Positions 6,641-15,313 of a DNA stretch of 64,000 nucleotides are shown here, piece after piece. Position 1 is the stretch's first letter. Each line of letters starts with the position of its first letter. Source of the DNA: Methylopila sp. 73B (lineage in GTDB: Bacteria; Pseudomonadota; Alphaproteobacteria; Rhizobiales; Methylopilaceae). Both the position numbers and the translations under genes were made by a program. The notes beneath the pieces were generated by a model, which saw only the letters and a list, made by a program, of their open reading frames with translations, had not been told where the DNA came from and searched no databases. Location: positions 682,001-746,000 of the forward strand of contig NZ_JAFV01000001.1 in the NCBI RefSeq assembly GCF_000526315.1, given 5' to 3'.

Positions 6641-9600
6641 TGGTCACGACCTCCGAAGTCCGCGAGATCGACATCCGGTCCAAGGCGACCGGCGTCGCGG
6701 AGACGATCGGCCTCCTCAACCGCCTGATCACGGCGGAAGAGGGCGTCGTGATCGTCAACGAGAAGATCGAGCGGTCGGACGCCAGCGTGGCGCGCGGGCT
6801 GAACGCGGTGCAGGGCCGCTACATCGAACACCACCGCCTCGTCCAGCAGGTCACCAGGGACACGCAACTGCTCGCCGAGGCCCGCGCCCGCGGGCGGGTC
6901 ACCGACGAGCAGTACACGGCGACCCTGTCGGGCATGCAGGCGAAGCTCATGAGCGTCGCGCAGGCGCAGAAGGAGGTCGCGCGCGGCTGGGCGGGCATGA
7001 CCGCCTCCAGCACCGGCTCCTACGACGCGATGCAGATCGTCACGCGTCAGGCGGAAGCTCGGGTCGCGTCCGCGAAGCGCGCCGAGGCGCTGTTGCGCGG
7101 ATTGGGCACCGGGCCGGGCGCGCCGGCCGGCGGCCGTCGCCTGCGCACCGATCAGGCGGTGAACTTCGGCTACCAGATCGGGGACAGCGTCGGCTCGCTT
7201 GGCGCGGGCGCGAGCCTCGGCCAGGTCGGGTTCCAGCAGATTCCCCAGATTGTCGGGATCGCCGCCGAAACGGGGATGACCGCTCGCGAGATCGTGTCGG
7301 ACCTCGGGTCCCGCGCCGCGGCGATGCTGACCCCCGTGAGGCTGCTGACCGGCGGCGTCGCGGCGCTCGGCATCGCTGCGGTCATGGCCTACAGTGACTG
7401 GCTGGACCAGCAGAAGCAGCTTGAGGCCTCGACGGCGGGCGTCGGCCGCGGCGTCGGGATGACCGCCAGGGCGCTGAACGACCTCGCCGTCGCCAACGCC
7501 TCGGCCGGCGGCGTCAGCAACGCCACGGCGCGGGAGATCGCCGGGAGCTACGCGTCCACCGGCAAGATCGGCGGCGGCGTGCTGTCCGACCTGATCAAGG
7601 TGACGCGCGACTACGCCATCACGACGGGGCAGGAGGTTCCCGAGGCGTCGAAGGAGCTGGCGCGCGCCTTCGCCGATCCGGCCAAGGGCGCCGCGGCGCT
7701 GAACGAGAAGCTCGGCGTGCTGGACGCCACCCAGAAGCGCGCCATCGACCGGATGGCCGCGACCGGCGACGTCGAGGGCGCGCAGAGGGCGCTCTACGCC
7801 GCGATGGTGACGGGGATCGACAGGGCCGGCGATCGGCTGAGCTGGCTGGCCCGGACGTGGAACGCGACGAAGACGGGGCTGTCGGACGTCTGGACCGGAG
7901 CGTTTGAGGGTCCGTCGATCGAGCGGCAGATTACCACGATCGAGGGGCGCATCGCTTCACGGCGCTCGGCAATCTCTGGCCTTGGGCGCAACGTCCCCTC
8001 CGGCGGACAGGATGAGCGTGACCTTGCCAGCCTTCGCAGCCGACAGACGGAGGCCCAGGAGCAGGCTCGATCGCAACGTGCACGCGAACGGTCCATCACC
8101 GCACAGGACTACCTTCTCGGCATAGACGCATCGTCGAACAGCGTGCGGCGTCTGGAAACGGAGCTTGAACGCCTGAAAAACGACATGAGCGCCGGTGTGA
8201 TCCTCGGCGACAACTTTAAGCTAGCGCAGGAGCAGGCCCGGAGGCTTGAAGGCGCCATCGCTTCCCTGCGGGGCGAGAACGGCAAGCTCCTGAGCGACCT
8301 TGACCGCGCCAAGATCGGTTTCGGCCTGCAGATGGAGGGGATCACCGCGCGCACTCCCGAACAGCGCGCGGGGCTCGCCAGTCGCCAGTATCTCGAGAGC
8401 ACCCGCGGGCGCACCGATATCGATCCGGCGACCCGCCAGTTCAATGCGAGCGCGGCGGGCGATCTGATCCGGGCGCAGGCGCGCGAGGAGGAGAAGCGCT
8501 ACCGGGAAAGTCAGGCCGAACGCATCCGCCAGAGCGTCGAAGCGGCGGCGCTGGAGGCGCAGAGCGTCGGGCGTTCCGCGACGGAGAACGACCGCCTGCG
8601 CATCGTCATGGAGAAGACGAACGCGGCGCGACAGCGGGCCTACGACCTGACGGGCGACTTCAACAAGGTCGCTCCGGCGACGCTCGACCTGATCCAGCGC
8701 GAGGCCGCTATGACGGTCGCGCTGACCGCGGCTCGACGGCAGGCCAACACTGCGCTCGAGTTGCAGAACGAGCGTGCGGACCTGTTCCGGGACGCCACCG
8801 CGTCCCGCATCGCCGACATGCAGCGCCAGGCCGGCGTCTCGCCGGAGAGCGAATACGGCCGCTGGATCGAACAGACGACCCGCATGACCGAGAGCCTTCG
8901 CGAAATGAAGGACACGGGCGGCGAGGCGTTCAAGGGGCTCGCCAGCGACCTCCGGAACGGCGTGAAGCCCGCGGAGGCCCTGGCCAACGCGCTGGGCCGG
9001 ATGGGCGAAAAGGCCTTCGACAAGTCGGTCGAGAACGTCTGGGACGGTCTCTGGAGCAACGCCAACGGTTCTATGAAGGACATCGGCAAGGCGCCGCTCT
9101 CCACGGCGAGCATGGCCGTGACCGCCGCGAACGTCTCGATCGGCGGAACCGGCGTTGCGGCGCTCACTGGACCGGGCAACATCTCGCGCAGCCCGCTCGC
9201 CTCGGTCGCGAACGACAACGCGGGCAACCCGTTCGCGGGGCTGCGCGCGCCGAGCAGCGACGGCAGAAGCGCCGCGGCGAGCGCGGACGGCGTCGACCTC
9301 GCGGCCGCGGCCCGCGCCATCAAGACGATCGAGAGCGGCGGCAATTACGGCGCCCTCGGCCCCGCGACGCGGACGGGCGACCGCGCCCATGGCGCCTATC
9401 AGGTGATGGGCGCGAACGTCGGGCCGTGGACGGAAAAGTACGTCGGCCAGCGGATGACGGCGGACCAGTTCCGCGCCAGCCCCTCCGCCCAGGACGCCGT
9501 GTTCAACGGCGAGTTTGGGCGGCTCTCGTCGCGCTACGGCGCGGAGGGCGCGTCGCGGGCCTGGTTCGCGGGCGAAGGCGGGATGAACCGCGCGGGCGCG

Positions 9601-10308
9601 ACCGACGTCGTCGGGACCAGCGTTGGCGGGTATGGGTCGCGTTTCGGCCAGCTCTACAATCAAGCCCCGCCGTCCGCGGACGCTGCGGCGCTCACGGCGC
9701 AGTCGCAGGCGATGGCGGAGACCACGGCCAGCATCCGAAACCTGAACCAGACGGCCGCGCAGGCCGCCCCGGCGCTGGGCAACGTGGCCCAGACCGCGGG
9801 GAACGCCGGCGGCGTCTTCAGCGATCTCGCGCAGGGCCTCGGCGGCATGCTCGGCATGGCGCTCGGCGGCAAGAAGAACGGCGCGGTCGGCGGCATGGTC
9901 GGCATGCTGCTGGGGAAGGTCGTCGGCGCGGGCATGCAAGAAGGCGGCTGGCTGTCCAGCATGCTCAAGTTCGAGGATGGGGGTGTGATGACCTCGCGCG
10001 GGCGGTTGCCCATCCGCGCCTACTCCGCGGGCGGCGTCGCCAACTCCCCGCAGCTTGCGATGTTCGGTGAAGGCTCTACCCCGGAGGCCTACGTGCCGGT
10101 TCCCTCGGGCCGCATTCCCGTCGAGATGCGCGGCGCCATGCCCATGACGCCGCCGCCGGCCGCCGCCCGCGTCAACCGCTTCGGCGACACGAACATCACC
10201 ATCCAAGGTAGCGCGGACGACCGCGTTCTCGCCGAGCTCAAACGCGAGTTGGACGCCCGCGACCGCGCCTGGGCCTACCAGCGCGACAACGCATGGCGGG
10301 CGGCCTGA
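6640..10308 (+). CDS. tape measure protein with internal lysozyme-like domain
   Basis: The 1222-residue protein sets tail length. It has helical coiled-coil stretches (about 1 to 130 and 430 to 800), a hydrophobic segment near 235 to 250 (L-L-T-G-G-V-A-A-L-G-I-A-A-V-M-A-Y), and a C-terminal Gly/Ala-rich region (1060 to 1120) that often forms membrane-penetrating helices. Residues about 887 to 1010 contain a lysozyme-like fold: I-E-S-G-G-N-Y with likely catalytic Glu898, then A-H-G-A-Y-Q-V-M-G and W-F-A-G-E-G-G. This would cut peptidoglycan during DNA entry. Length predicts a tail of about 180 nm if the usual 0.15 nm per residue holds. It starts at ATG 6640, overlapping the previous stop. Confidence 0.9.
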   Translation: MVTTSEVREIDIRSKATGVAETIGLLNRLITAEEGVVIVNEKIERSDASVARGLNAVQGRYIEHHRLVQQVTRDTQLLAEARARGRVTDEQYTATLSGMQAKLMSVAQAQKEVARGWAGMTASSTGSYDAMQIVTRQAEARVASAKRAEALLRGLGTGPGAPAGGRRLRTDQAVNFGYQIGDSVGSLGAGASLGQVGFQQIPQIVGIAAETGMTAREIVSDLGSRAAAMLTPVRLLTGGVAALGIAAVMAYSDWLDQQKQLEASTAGVGRGVGMTARALNDLAVANASAGGVSNATAREIAGSYASTGKIGGGVLSDLIKVTRDYAITTGQEVPEASKELARAFADPAKGAAALNEKLGVLDATQKRAIDRMAATGDVEGAQRALYAAMVTGIDRAGDRLSWLARTWNATKTGLSDVWTGAFEGPSIERQITTIEGRIASRRSAISGLGRNVPSGGQDERDLASLRSRQTEAQEQARSQRARERSITAQDYLLGIDASSNSVRRLETELERLKNDMSAGVILGDNFKLAQEQARRLEGAIASLRGENGKLLSDLDRAKIGFGLQMEGITARTPEQRAGLASRQYLESTRGRTDIDPATRQFNASAAGDLIRAQAREEEKRYRESQAERIRQSVEAAALEAQSVGRSATENDRLRIVMEKTNAARQRAYDLTGDFNKVAPATLDLIQREAAMTVALTAARRQANTALELQNERADLFRDATASRIADMQRQAGVSPESEYGRWIEQTTRMTESLREMKDTGGEAFKGLASDLRNGVKPAEALANALGRMGEKAFDKSVENVWDGLWSNANGSMKDIGKAPLSTASMAVTAANVSIGGTGVAALTGPGNISRSPLASVANDNAGNPFAGLRAPSSDGRSAAASADGVDLAAAARAIKTIESGGNYGALGPATRTGDRAHGAYQVMGANVGPWTEKYVGQRMTADQFRASPSAQDAVFNGEFGRLSSRYGAEGASRAWFAGEGGMNRAGATDVVGTSVGGYGSRFGQLYNQAPPSADAAALTAQSQAMAETTASIRNLNQTAAQAAPALGNVAQTAGNAGGVFSDLAQGLGGMLGMALGGKKNGAVGGMVGMLLGKVVGAGMQEGGWLSSMLKFEDGGVMTSRGRLPIRAYSAGGVANSPQLAMFGEGSTPEAYVPVPSGRIPVEMRGAMPMTPPPAAARVNRFGDTNITIQGSADDRVLAELKRELDARDRAWAYQRDNAWRAA

Positions 10309-10311
10309 CCC

Positions 10312-10944
10312 GTGGCGCATCCCGAGCTCGAGACGTTCCCGGCGCTGATCCGCAAGCCGAAGACGCTGCAGCCGCCGTTCCTGAAGCCGATGCTGCAGAT
10401 GGGTCCGCGCACCTTCGACGGGCGCCAGCAGATCGGCGCGCCTGACGCCGGCTATTGGACGCTCAGGATCTCGGTCGACGTCAGCCTGCTCGCCGAGCAG
10501 CTGGAGTGGATGGGCTTCGTCACCGCGATCCAGGGCGGGCTCAATCCATTCGTCTGCCCGATCTTCGGCGAGCGCTGGGTGCCTAAGCCGACGTCGGGAG
10601 CGATCAACGTGACCTTGCGGACGGCGCTGAACGAGGGCGCGACCACGGGGAGCCTGACCACGACCAACGTCGCGCCGCTGAAGCGCGGCATGTTCTTCTC
10701 GATCAACGACCGGCTCCATCAGATCATCCGCGCTCCGAACGTCGTCAACGGCGCGCGCAGCGACATCGTGTTTCTGCCGCCGGCGCGCGAGAGCGCCCTC
10801 ATCAACGCGGCCGTCGAGTTCGAGAACCCGACCTTCATCGCGCGGCCGACGAATCCTGCGGCGGGACCGCTCGACCTCACGCGCAACTGGCAGGGCGAGG
10901 GCTCGCTGGAGCTCGAGGAAGACTTCTACGGGTTGGACGTCTGA
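10312..10944 (+). CDS. minor tail protein, distal tail-like
   Basis: A 210-residue protein begins at GTG 10312, three bases after the tape measure stop. Predicted strands and the conserved place directly after the tape measure match the distal tail proteins that link the tube to the baseplate. Visible phrases are Y-W-T-L-R-I-S-V-D-V and G-M-F-F-S-I-N-D-R-L-H-Q-I. The F-x-R-P-T-N-P end is also seen in minor tail proteins of alphaproteobacterial phages in my memory. The exact homologue was not tested. Confidence 0.6.
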   Translation: MAHPELETFPALIRKPKTLQPPFLKPMLQMGPRTFDGRQQIGAPDAGYWTLRISVDVSLLAEQLEWMGFVTAIQGGLNPFVCPIFGERWVPKPTSGAINVTLRTALNEGATTGSLTTTNVAPLKRGMFFSINDRLHQIIRAPNVVNGARSDIVFLPPARESALINAAVEFENPTFIARPTNPAAGPLDLTRNWQGEGSLELEEDFYGLDV

Positions 10945-11534
10945 TGGACTTCGGGCCGGCGATCGAAGCCCAGCTCAGGGGCCAGCGGGTGCGGCGGGCG
11001 CGCCTGGTGTGGTTCGACTTCGCAACGGAGCCGATGGGCGTCTGGAACGGCGCCCGGCCGCTCACGACCTCGGACGGTCGCACGTGGCTGGGCCTGCGGG
11101 GCCTGGGGCGGATCGAGGGCATCGCGCAGTCGATCGACGGCGCGGCGCCTGAAATCCGGTTCTCGCTGTCCGGGGTCTACGCCCGGTTCGCCGCCATGGC
11201 AAAGGCCGAGACCGCCGAATACGTCAATCGCCCGGTGTTCGTGTTCTCGCAGTTCTTCACCGGCGACGACCACATGAACGGCCCCTGGCAGCTGCTCGGC
11301 GCGCCGTGGGCCGAAACCTGGGGGCTGATGCACAGCCTGATCCCGGAGAAGAAAACGACCGCCGACGGCTTCGAGCGCACGGTCACGCTGACCGCCGAGA
11401 CGCCCTTCGCCAGCAAGAAACGGACGCGCGCCGCCTACATGAGCGACCCCGATCAGAAGGCGCGCCACCCCGGCGACCGGATCGCCGAGTTCATCGCCGG
11501 GATCGAGAGCGTCTACGTCAAGTTCCCGAAGTAG
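10944..11534 (+). CDS. minor tail protein (hub-like)
   Basis: A 196-residue protein starts at ATG 10944, which overlaps the previous stop (TGATG). The beginning R-A-R-L-V-W-F-D-F and the central F-S-L-S-G-V-Y suggest a beta-rich hub. The end Y-M-S-D-P-D-Q-K-A-R-H-P-G-D-R-I-A-E-F is a strongly conserved-looking phrase of minor tail proteins that precede the NlpC-like peptidase in these phages. It plays the place of lambda gpL. No enzymatic motif was seen. Confidence 0.6.
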   Translation: MDFGPAIEAQLRGQRVRRARLVWFDFATEPMGVWNGARPLTTSDGRTWLGLRGLGRIEGIAQSIDGAAPEIRFSLSGVYARFAAMAKAETAEYVNRPVFVFSQFFTGDDHMNGPWQLLGAPWAETWGLMHSLIPEKKTTADGFERTVTLTAETPFASKKRTRAAYMSDPDQKARHPGDRIAEFIAGIESVYVKFPK

Positions 11535-11537
11535 CCG

Positions 11538-11945
11538 ATGCTCGCCGACTTCCTGAAAGGCCTCGCCCGGACCCGCTTCGGGTGGGGCGCGGCGGACTGC
11601 GTCCTCGCGCCGGCGGACTGGTGGCTCATGAACACCGGCCGCGACCCGGCCGGCGATCTGCGCGGCGCCTACGCCTCCGAGGCCGACGCCGAGCTTCTGT
11701 TCTTCCGCGAGGGCTGTCTGCCGCGGCTCGTCGCCCGCCGGATGGCCGCGGCCGGCGCGCGCCGCGCCCGCGACCCGAAACCCGGCGACGTCGCCGTGGT
11801 GCGCGCCTTCCTGACTGACGGCTCGTCCACCTGGTTCGGAGCGATCATGACCCCTGCCGGACGCTGGGCGATCAAGTGCGCGGACGGACTGAGCGTCCGC
11901 GACGCGCGCGACGTCCGCGTGGTCGCGGCCTGGAGCTTCGCGTGA
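11538..11945 (+). CDS. NlpC/P60-like (DUF6950-type) tail peptidase
   Basis: The 135-residue product starts at ATG 11538. The motif F-G-W-G-A-A-D-C at 14 to 21 gives a probable nucleophile Cys21, followed by A-D-W. In DUF6950 and NlpC proteins this D-C pair lies at the start of a helix. A later segment D-P-K-P-G-D-V-A-V-V would carry the second half of the fold. The usual histidine is not obvious; S-T-W-F-G-A-I-M stands where G-H-V-G-I is expected, so activity is uncertain. The place matches lambda gpK. Its stop overlaps the GTG of the next gene. Confidence 0.6.
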   Translation: MLADFLKGLARTRFGWGAADCVLAPADWWLMNTGRDPAGDLRGAYASEADAELLFFREGCLPRLVARRMAAAGARRARDPKPGDVAVVRAFLTDGSSTWFGAIMTPAGRWAIKCADGLSVRDARDVRVVAAWSFA

Positions 11946-14527
11946 ACCCGCAGGCGCTCGTTCTCGCCATAGCGCCGGCGTTCGGCGGGGCGCTCGCGGC
12001 GGACGGTTCGCTGACGTTGCTCGGCAACATCGTCGCCGGCGCCATCGGCCTGGGGCTGTCGCTGTTGCCCGCCCTGCTGGCTCCGCGCCCGCCGAAGCCG
12101 GACACGGGCAAGGCCCTGTTCCAGCAGTCGACGCCTCCGCGCGCCCGGCACTACGGACGCAAGCGTCTCGGGGCGAAACGTCTGTTCATCAAGCAGCGCA
12201 ACGGCAACCTGACGCAGATCCTCTACGTCGGGGAAGGTCCCTACAGCGCCTTCTACGAGGACTACATCGACGACCGCATCTGCTACACGGACAGCGAGGG
12301 CGACGCCACCAACGACCCCTTCGCGACGGAGGTCGAGATCCGGCGCCGGATGGGGACGCAGGATCAAATCGTCTTCGCCGGCTGGAAGCGCCGGTTCTCC
12401 GACCGCGTCACCGACGACCACCGCGGCCTGGGATGCGTGCTCGTCGAGCTCTACACCAGCGGCGTCAAAGCCAAGAACTTCCAGGAAACCTACCCCAACC
12501 GCATACCGCAGTGGAACGGCGTCGCGGACTGCGCGCTCGTCTACGACCCGCGGTCGGCGACGACGATCTTCACGCCGAACCTGCCGTTGATTCTGCGGGA
12601 CTATCTGACCCACGCCGATGCGATGCAGATCCCGGCTTCGCTGGTCCACGACCCCGACTTTGTCGTCGCCGCGAACAAGGCCGACGAGATCCTGCCGGCG
12701 AAGGATGGGAAGACCGTCCGCCGCTACCACGGCGAGTTCACCCACGTCTTCGACACCGCGCATGAAGACAATCTGCGCCGGCTGATGACCGCGATGCTCG
12801 GGCGGCTCTACCTCCGCCCGGAGGGGAAGATCGGCTTCAAGGTCGGGGAATGGGAGGAGCCAACGGTCTTCATCGAAGACCGGATGATCTCGCACTACCG
12901 GCTGGAGGACCGCACAGGGCCGCTTCGCGAGACGAACGAAGTTCTGGTCAAGTGGACGAACCCGGACGCCAAATACTCCGAGGCCGACGCCCAGAAGTGG
13001 CGCAACGAAGCGCTGATCACCGCCACCGGCCAGGTCAAGTCGACGACGATCGAGGCCTACGAGATCCAGAACCACCACCACGCCCGGCGGGTGGCGAAGT
13101 TCTTCGACCGCCGGCTCAACCCGCGCTGGTCCGGCACGATCACCACGAACCTCTACGGCATGAAGGCCTGGGATCAACGCTTCATCCGGATCTCGATCGA
13201 AGACCTCGACATCGACAACGAGAGCTTCGAGGTGCAGTCGATCCGGCTCGACGACAGCGATATGAGCGTCACCCTGGAAGTCGCGAGCATGACGGAGGAA
13301 GCCTTCGCCTTCGACTTCGCGACGGAGGAGGGCGTCGCCCCCGTGTCGCCCGAGGACGACGCGCCGGACGCGATTGAGACGCCGGATGGACTGTCGGCGA
13401 CCGTCCTGCGGCGCAACTCCGGATCGGGCGTGGTCGTCGGTATGGAGCTCGCGTGGGACGAGCCGGAGGACGACGATCTCGACGCGGAGGCGCAGATCTC
13501 GGTCGCGGATCAGAACGTCTGGAAGCCGATGGCGGTCGCCGACAGCCAGCGCAAGGCCGAGGTCTTCCCGCTGGTCGACGGCGAGTCCTACGACATGCGG
13601 GTGCGGTTCATCGGCTCCAGCCAGGCGCCCGGAGACTGGGCGATGATCGAGAACATTGTCGCTGTCGCGGACGCCACGCCGCCGCAGGCCCCCATCACTG
13701 CGCAGCTCGACATCACCGGAGCGTCGGTCTTCACGAGCGCCAAGAGCGCCCCGAACGACACGCACATCCGCTCGCTCGAGGTCCGGCGCTGCCGGCCGGA
13801 TCAGGCCGCGCTCGCCGGCGTCGCCCTTGGTGCCCCGCAGATCACGCAGCCGAACGAGCCGAAAAGCTACACCGACAGCCCCGGCTCCGGCGTCTGGCGC
13901 TACCCCTGGTTCGCGCTGAACTCGTCGGGGCTGCGGTCGCCGGAGACCTACGCGGCGGACGTGGACACGGGGGCGACCTTCGCGCGGATCGCGGGCGAGG
14001 TCTTCGCCGACGATTACAACCGCGCCGGCGGACCGCTCGGGAGCCCTTATATCAAGGCGACCGGCGCGGACGGCGCCGCTACCATCGTCTCGAACGTGCT
14101 GCATGGAGTGTCGGACACCTCGACCTGGTACGTGGCGGCCGATCTCTTCGACCCCGACCACTACGCCGAGGGCGAGATCGCCTTCACGGCGGCGACGCTC
14201 TCCCGCGCGCTTTTGGTTCGCTACTCCGACACGACGCACCACATCGGTATCCGCTACGTCGGGGGCGTGTGGCGGATCGAATATCGCAACGGCGGGTCCT
14301 TCACGACGCTCGTCAGCTCCGCCGCGATGGCGCTCGCCGCCGCCGGAACGCGGTACCGGCTTGAGACCAAGGGCAATCAGGTGCGGGCGCTTGTGGGCGG
14401 CGTCGAGGTCATCGGCTGGACCTCCCTCGGCGGCATCCTTGCGACCGGCACGAAGGTCGGCCTGTTCATCGGCAAGAACGAGGGCGCTCTGCTCAACGAC
14501 TACAAGGCGGGGCTTCTCACGCCATGA
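11942..14527 (+). CDS. tail tip protein, lambda J-like host specificity protein
   Basis: The start is GTG 11942, overlapping the previous stop (GTGA); 861 residues result. Residues about 25 to 55 are hydrophobic, as in tail-tip I/J regions. Residues about 65 to 450 form the conserved J-type core (N-L-P-L-I-L-R-D-Y-L-T-H near 215, and a long beta-rich hub). A fibronectin-like stretch (about 480 to 580) and a terminal lectin-like jelly-roll (about 690 to 850, with W-Y-V-A-A-D-L-F, H-H-I-G-I-R-Y and W-R-I-E-Y-R) follow. Such C-terminal modules determine host binding. The assignment is firm for tail tip, less so for the receptor. Confidence 0.8.
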   Translation: MNPQALVLAIAPAFGGALAADGSLTLLGNIVAGAIGLGLSLLPALLAPRPPKPDTGKALFQQSTPPRARHYGRKRLGAKRLFIKQRNGNLTQILYVGEGPYSAFYEDYIDDRICYTDSEGDATNDPFATEVEIRRRMGTQDQIVFAGWKRRFSDRVTDDHRGLGCVLVELYTSGVKAKNFQETYPNRIPQWNGVADCALVYDPRSATTIFTPNLPLILRDYLTHADAMQIPASLVHDPDFVVAANKADEILPAKDGKTVRRYHGEFTHVFDTAHEDNLRRLMTAMLGRLYLRPEGKIGFKVGEWEEPTVFIEDRMISHYRLEDRTGPLRETNEVLVKWTNPDAKYSEADAQKWRNEALITATGQVKSTTIEAYEIQNHHHARRVAKFFDRRLNPRWSGTITTNLYGMKAWDQRFIRISIEDLDIDNESFEVQSIRLDDSDMSVTLEVASMTEEAFAFDFATEEGVAPVSPEDDAPDAIETPDGLSATVLRRNSGSGVVVGMELAWDEPEDDDLDAEAQISVADQNVWKPMAVADSQRKAEVFPLVDGESYDMRVRFIGSSQAPGDWAMIENIVAVADATPPQAPITAQLDITGASVFTSAKSAPNDTHIRSLEVRRCRPDQAALAGVALGAPQITQPNEPKSYTDSPGSGVWRYPWFALNSSGLRSPETYAADVDTGATFARIAGEVFADDYNRAGGPLGSPYIKATGADGAATIVSNVLHGVSDTSTWYVAADLFDPDHYAEGEIAFTAATLSRALLVRYSDTTHHIGIRYVGGVWRIEYRNGGSFTTLVSSAAMALAAAGTRYRLETKGNQVRALVGGVEVIGWTSLGGILATGTKVGLFIGKNEGALLNDYKAGLLTP

Positions 14528-14904
14528 GCCCTGTGAGCGACTACCGCGACCGCGTGAAGCTGGTCGGCAAGATGGCGGCGGACGCCGAGCAGATCGCCCG
14601 CACGACGGCCTCAAGCGTCACGACCCGCGTCGATCTTGGCGAGGTCGACCTGTCGCTCAACCTCACGGTTTCGGTTCAGACCGGGATCGTCTCCATCAAC
14701 GCGCTGCTCGCAGGCGCCAAGGTCGGCGACATGCTGACGTTGCGCCCGGCGGCGACTTGGGCCGCAGGCTTTGCATCAACGAACTACGCTTTCGTGACCT
14801 CGGCGGGGCGCATTGAAGCCAGGCTTATCGTGCCCGTCATCACGCTGTCGCTTGCGGGAACGGTGACGCTCAAGCCCCGCGTCATCGCTCTTCGGACCGC
14901 CTGA
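14524..14904 (+). CDS. phage tail-tip accessory protein, unknown function
   Basis: A 126-residue protein coupled to the J-like gene by ATGA. It has an N-terminal helix and then alternating hydrophobic strands (L-S-L-N-L-T-V-S-V-Q-T-G-I-V) with a final L-A-G-T-V-T-L-K-P-R-V. It looks like a small beta-sandwich fibre accessory. No family was recognised. Confidence 0.55.
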   Translation: MSPVSDYRDRVKLVGKMAADAEQIARTTASSVTTRVDLGEVDLSLNLTVSVQTGIVSINALLAGAKVGDMLTLRPAATWAAGFASTNYAFVTSAGRIEARLIVPVITLSLAGTVTLKPRVIALRTA

Positions 14905-14932
14905 CGCTCCTCCTCTCCTGAAAGATCCCGAC

Positions 14933-15310
14933 ATGCTCCGACTGACCCGAACTCTCGGGACGGCAGCCTTGCGCTTGCGCGAGGACTGGATCGAGAGCGT
15001 CACGCTGACCGCAACGCCAGAAGCGGTCGACCTCGTTGGAGTGACGCTCGAGGCGCGGCTCGTCGATCTTTATCGACCCGATGAGGTCGCGTTGGTGATC
15101 CCCCTCGTGGACGCGGTCAACGACCCGCCTCCCGTCCGCCTTGAGATCGGATCCCGCGCCACGAATGGCGACGTCGATCTGTTCCTGCGCGTGCCCGCGT
15201 CCGCCGTCGCCGATGCGCTGCGCCCCCACGACTACCGCCTCGACCTCTTCGCCACCGCTGACGGCCAGACCGGCTGTTTCGCGTCCGGCGTCCGACAATT
15301 CCGGGAGTAA
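14933..15310 (+). CDS. phage fibre-region protein, baseplate-like
   Basis: A 125-residue protein starts at ATG 14933 after a 28-base gap. It is beta-rich with paired segments (V-T-L-E-A-R-L-V-D-L and Y-R-L-D-L-F-A-T-A-D-G) like the BppU-type N-terminal domains that attach fibres to tails, but that is a pattern guess. It lies directly before the SGNH fibre, which supports an attachment role. No catalytic motif is visible. Confidence 0.5.
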   Translation: MLRLTRTLGTAALRLREDWIESVTLTATPEAVDLVGVTLEARLVDLYRPDEVALVIPLVDAVNDPPPVRLEIGSRATNGDVDLFLRVPASAVADALRPHDYRLDLFATADGQTGCFASGVRQFRE

Positions 15311-15313
15311 GAA

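Noticed and set aside
8221-10719. An 832-codon reverse frame opposite the tape measure gene
   Set aside because: The product is Arg/Gly/Ala/His-rich without any domain and runs across two well-supported forward genes; typical antisense open frame in high-GC DNA.
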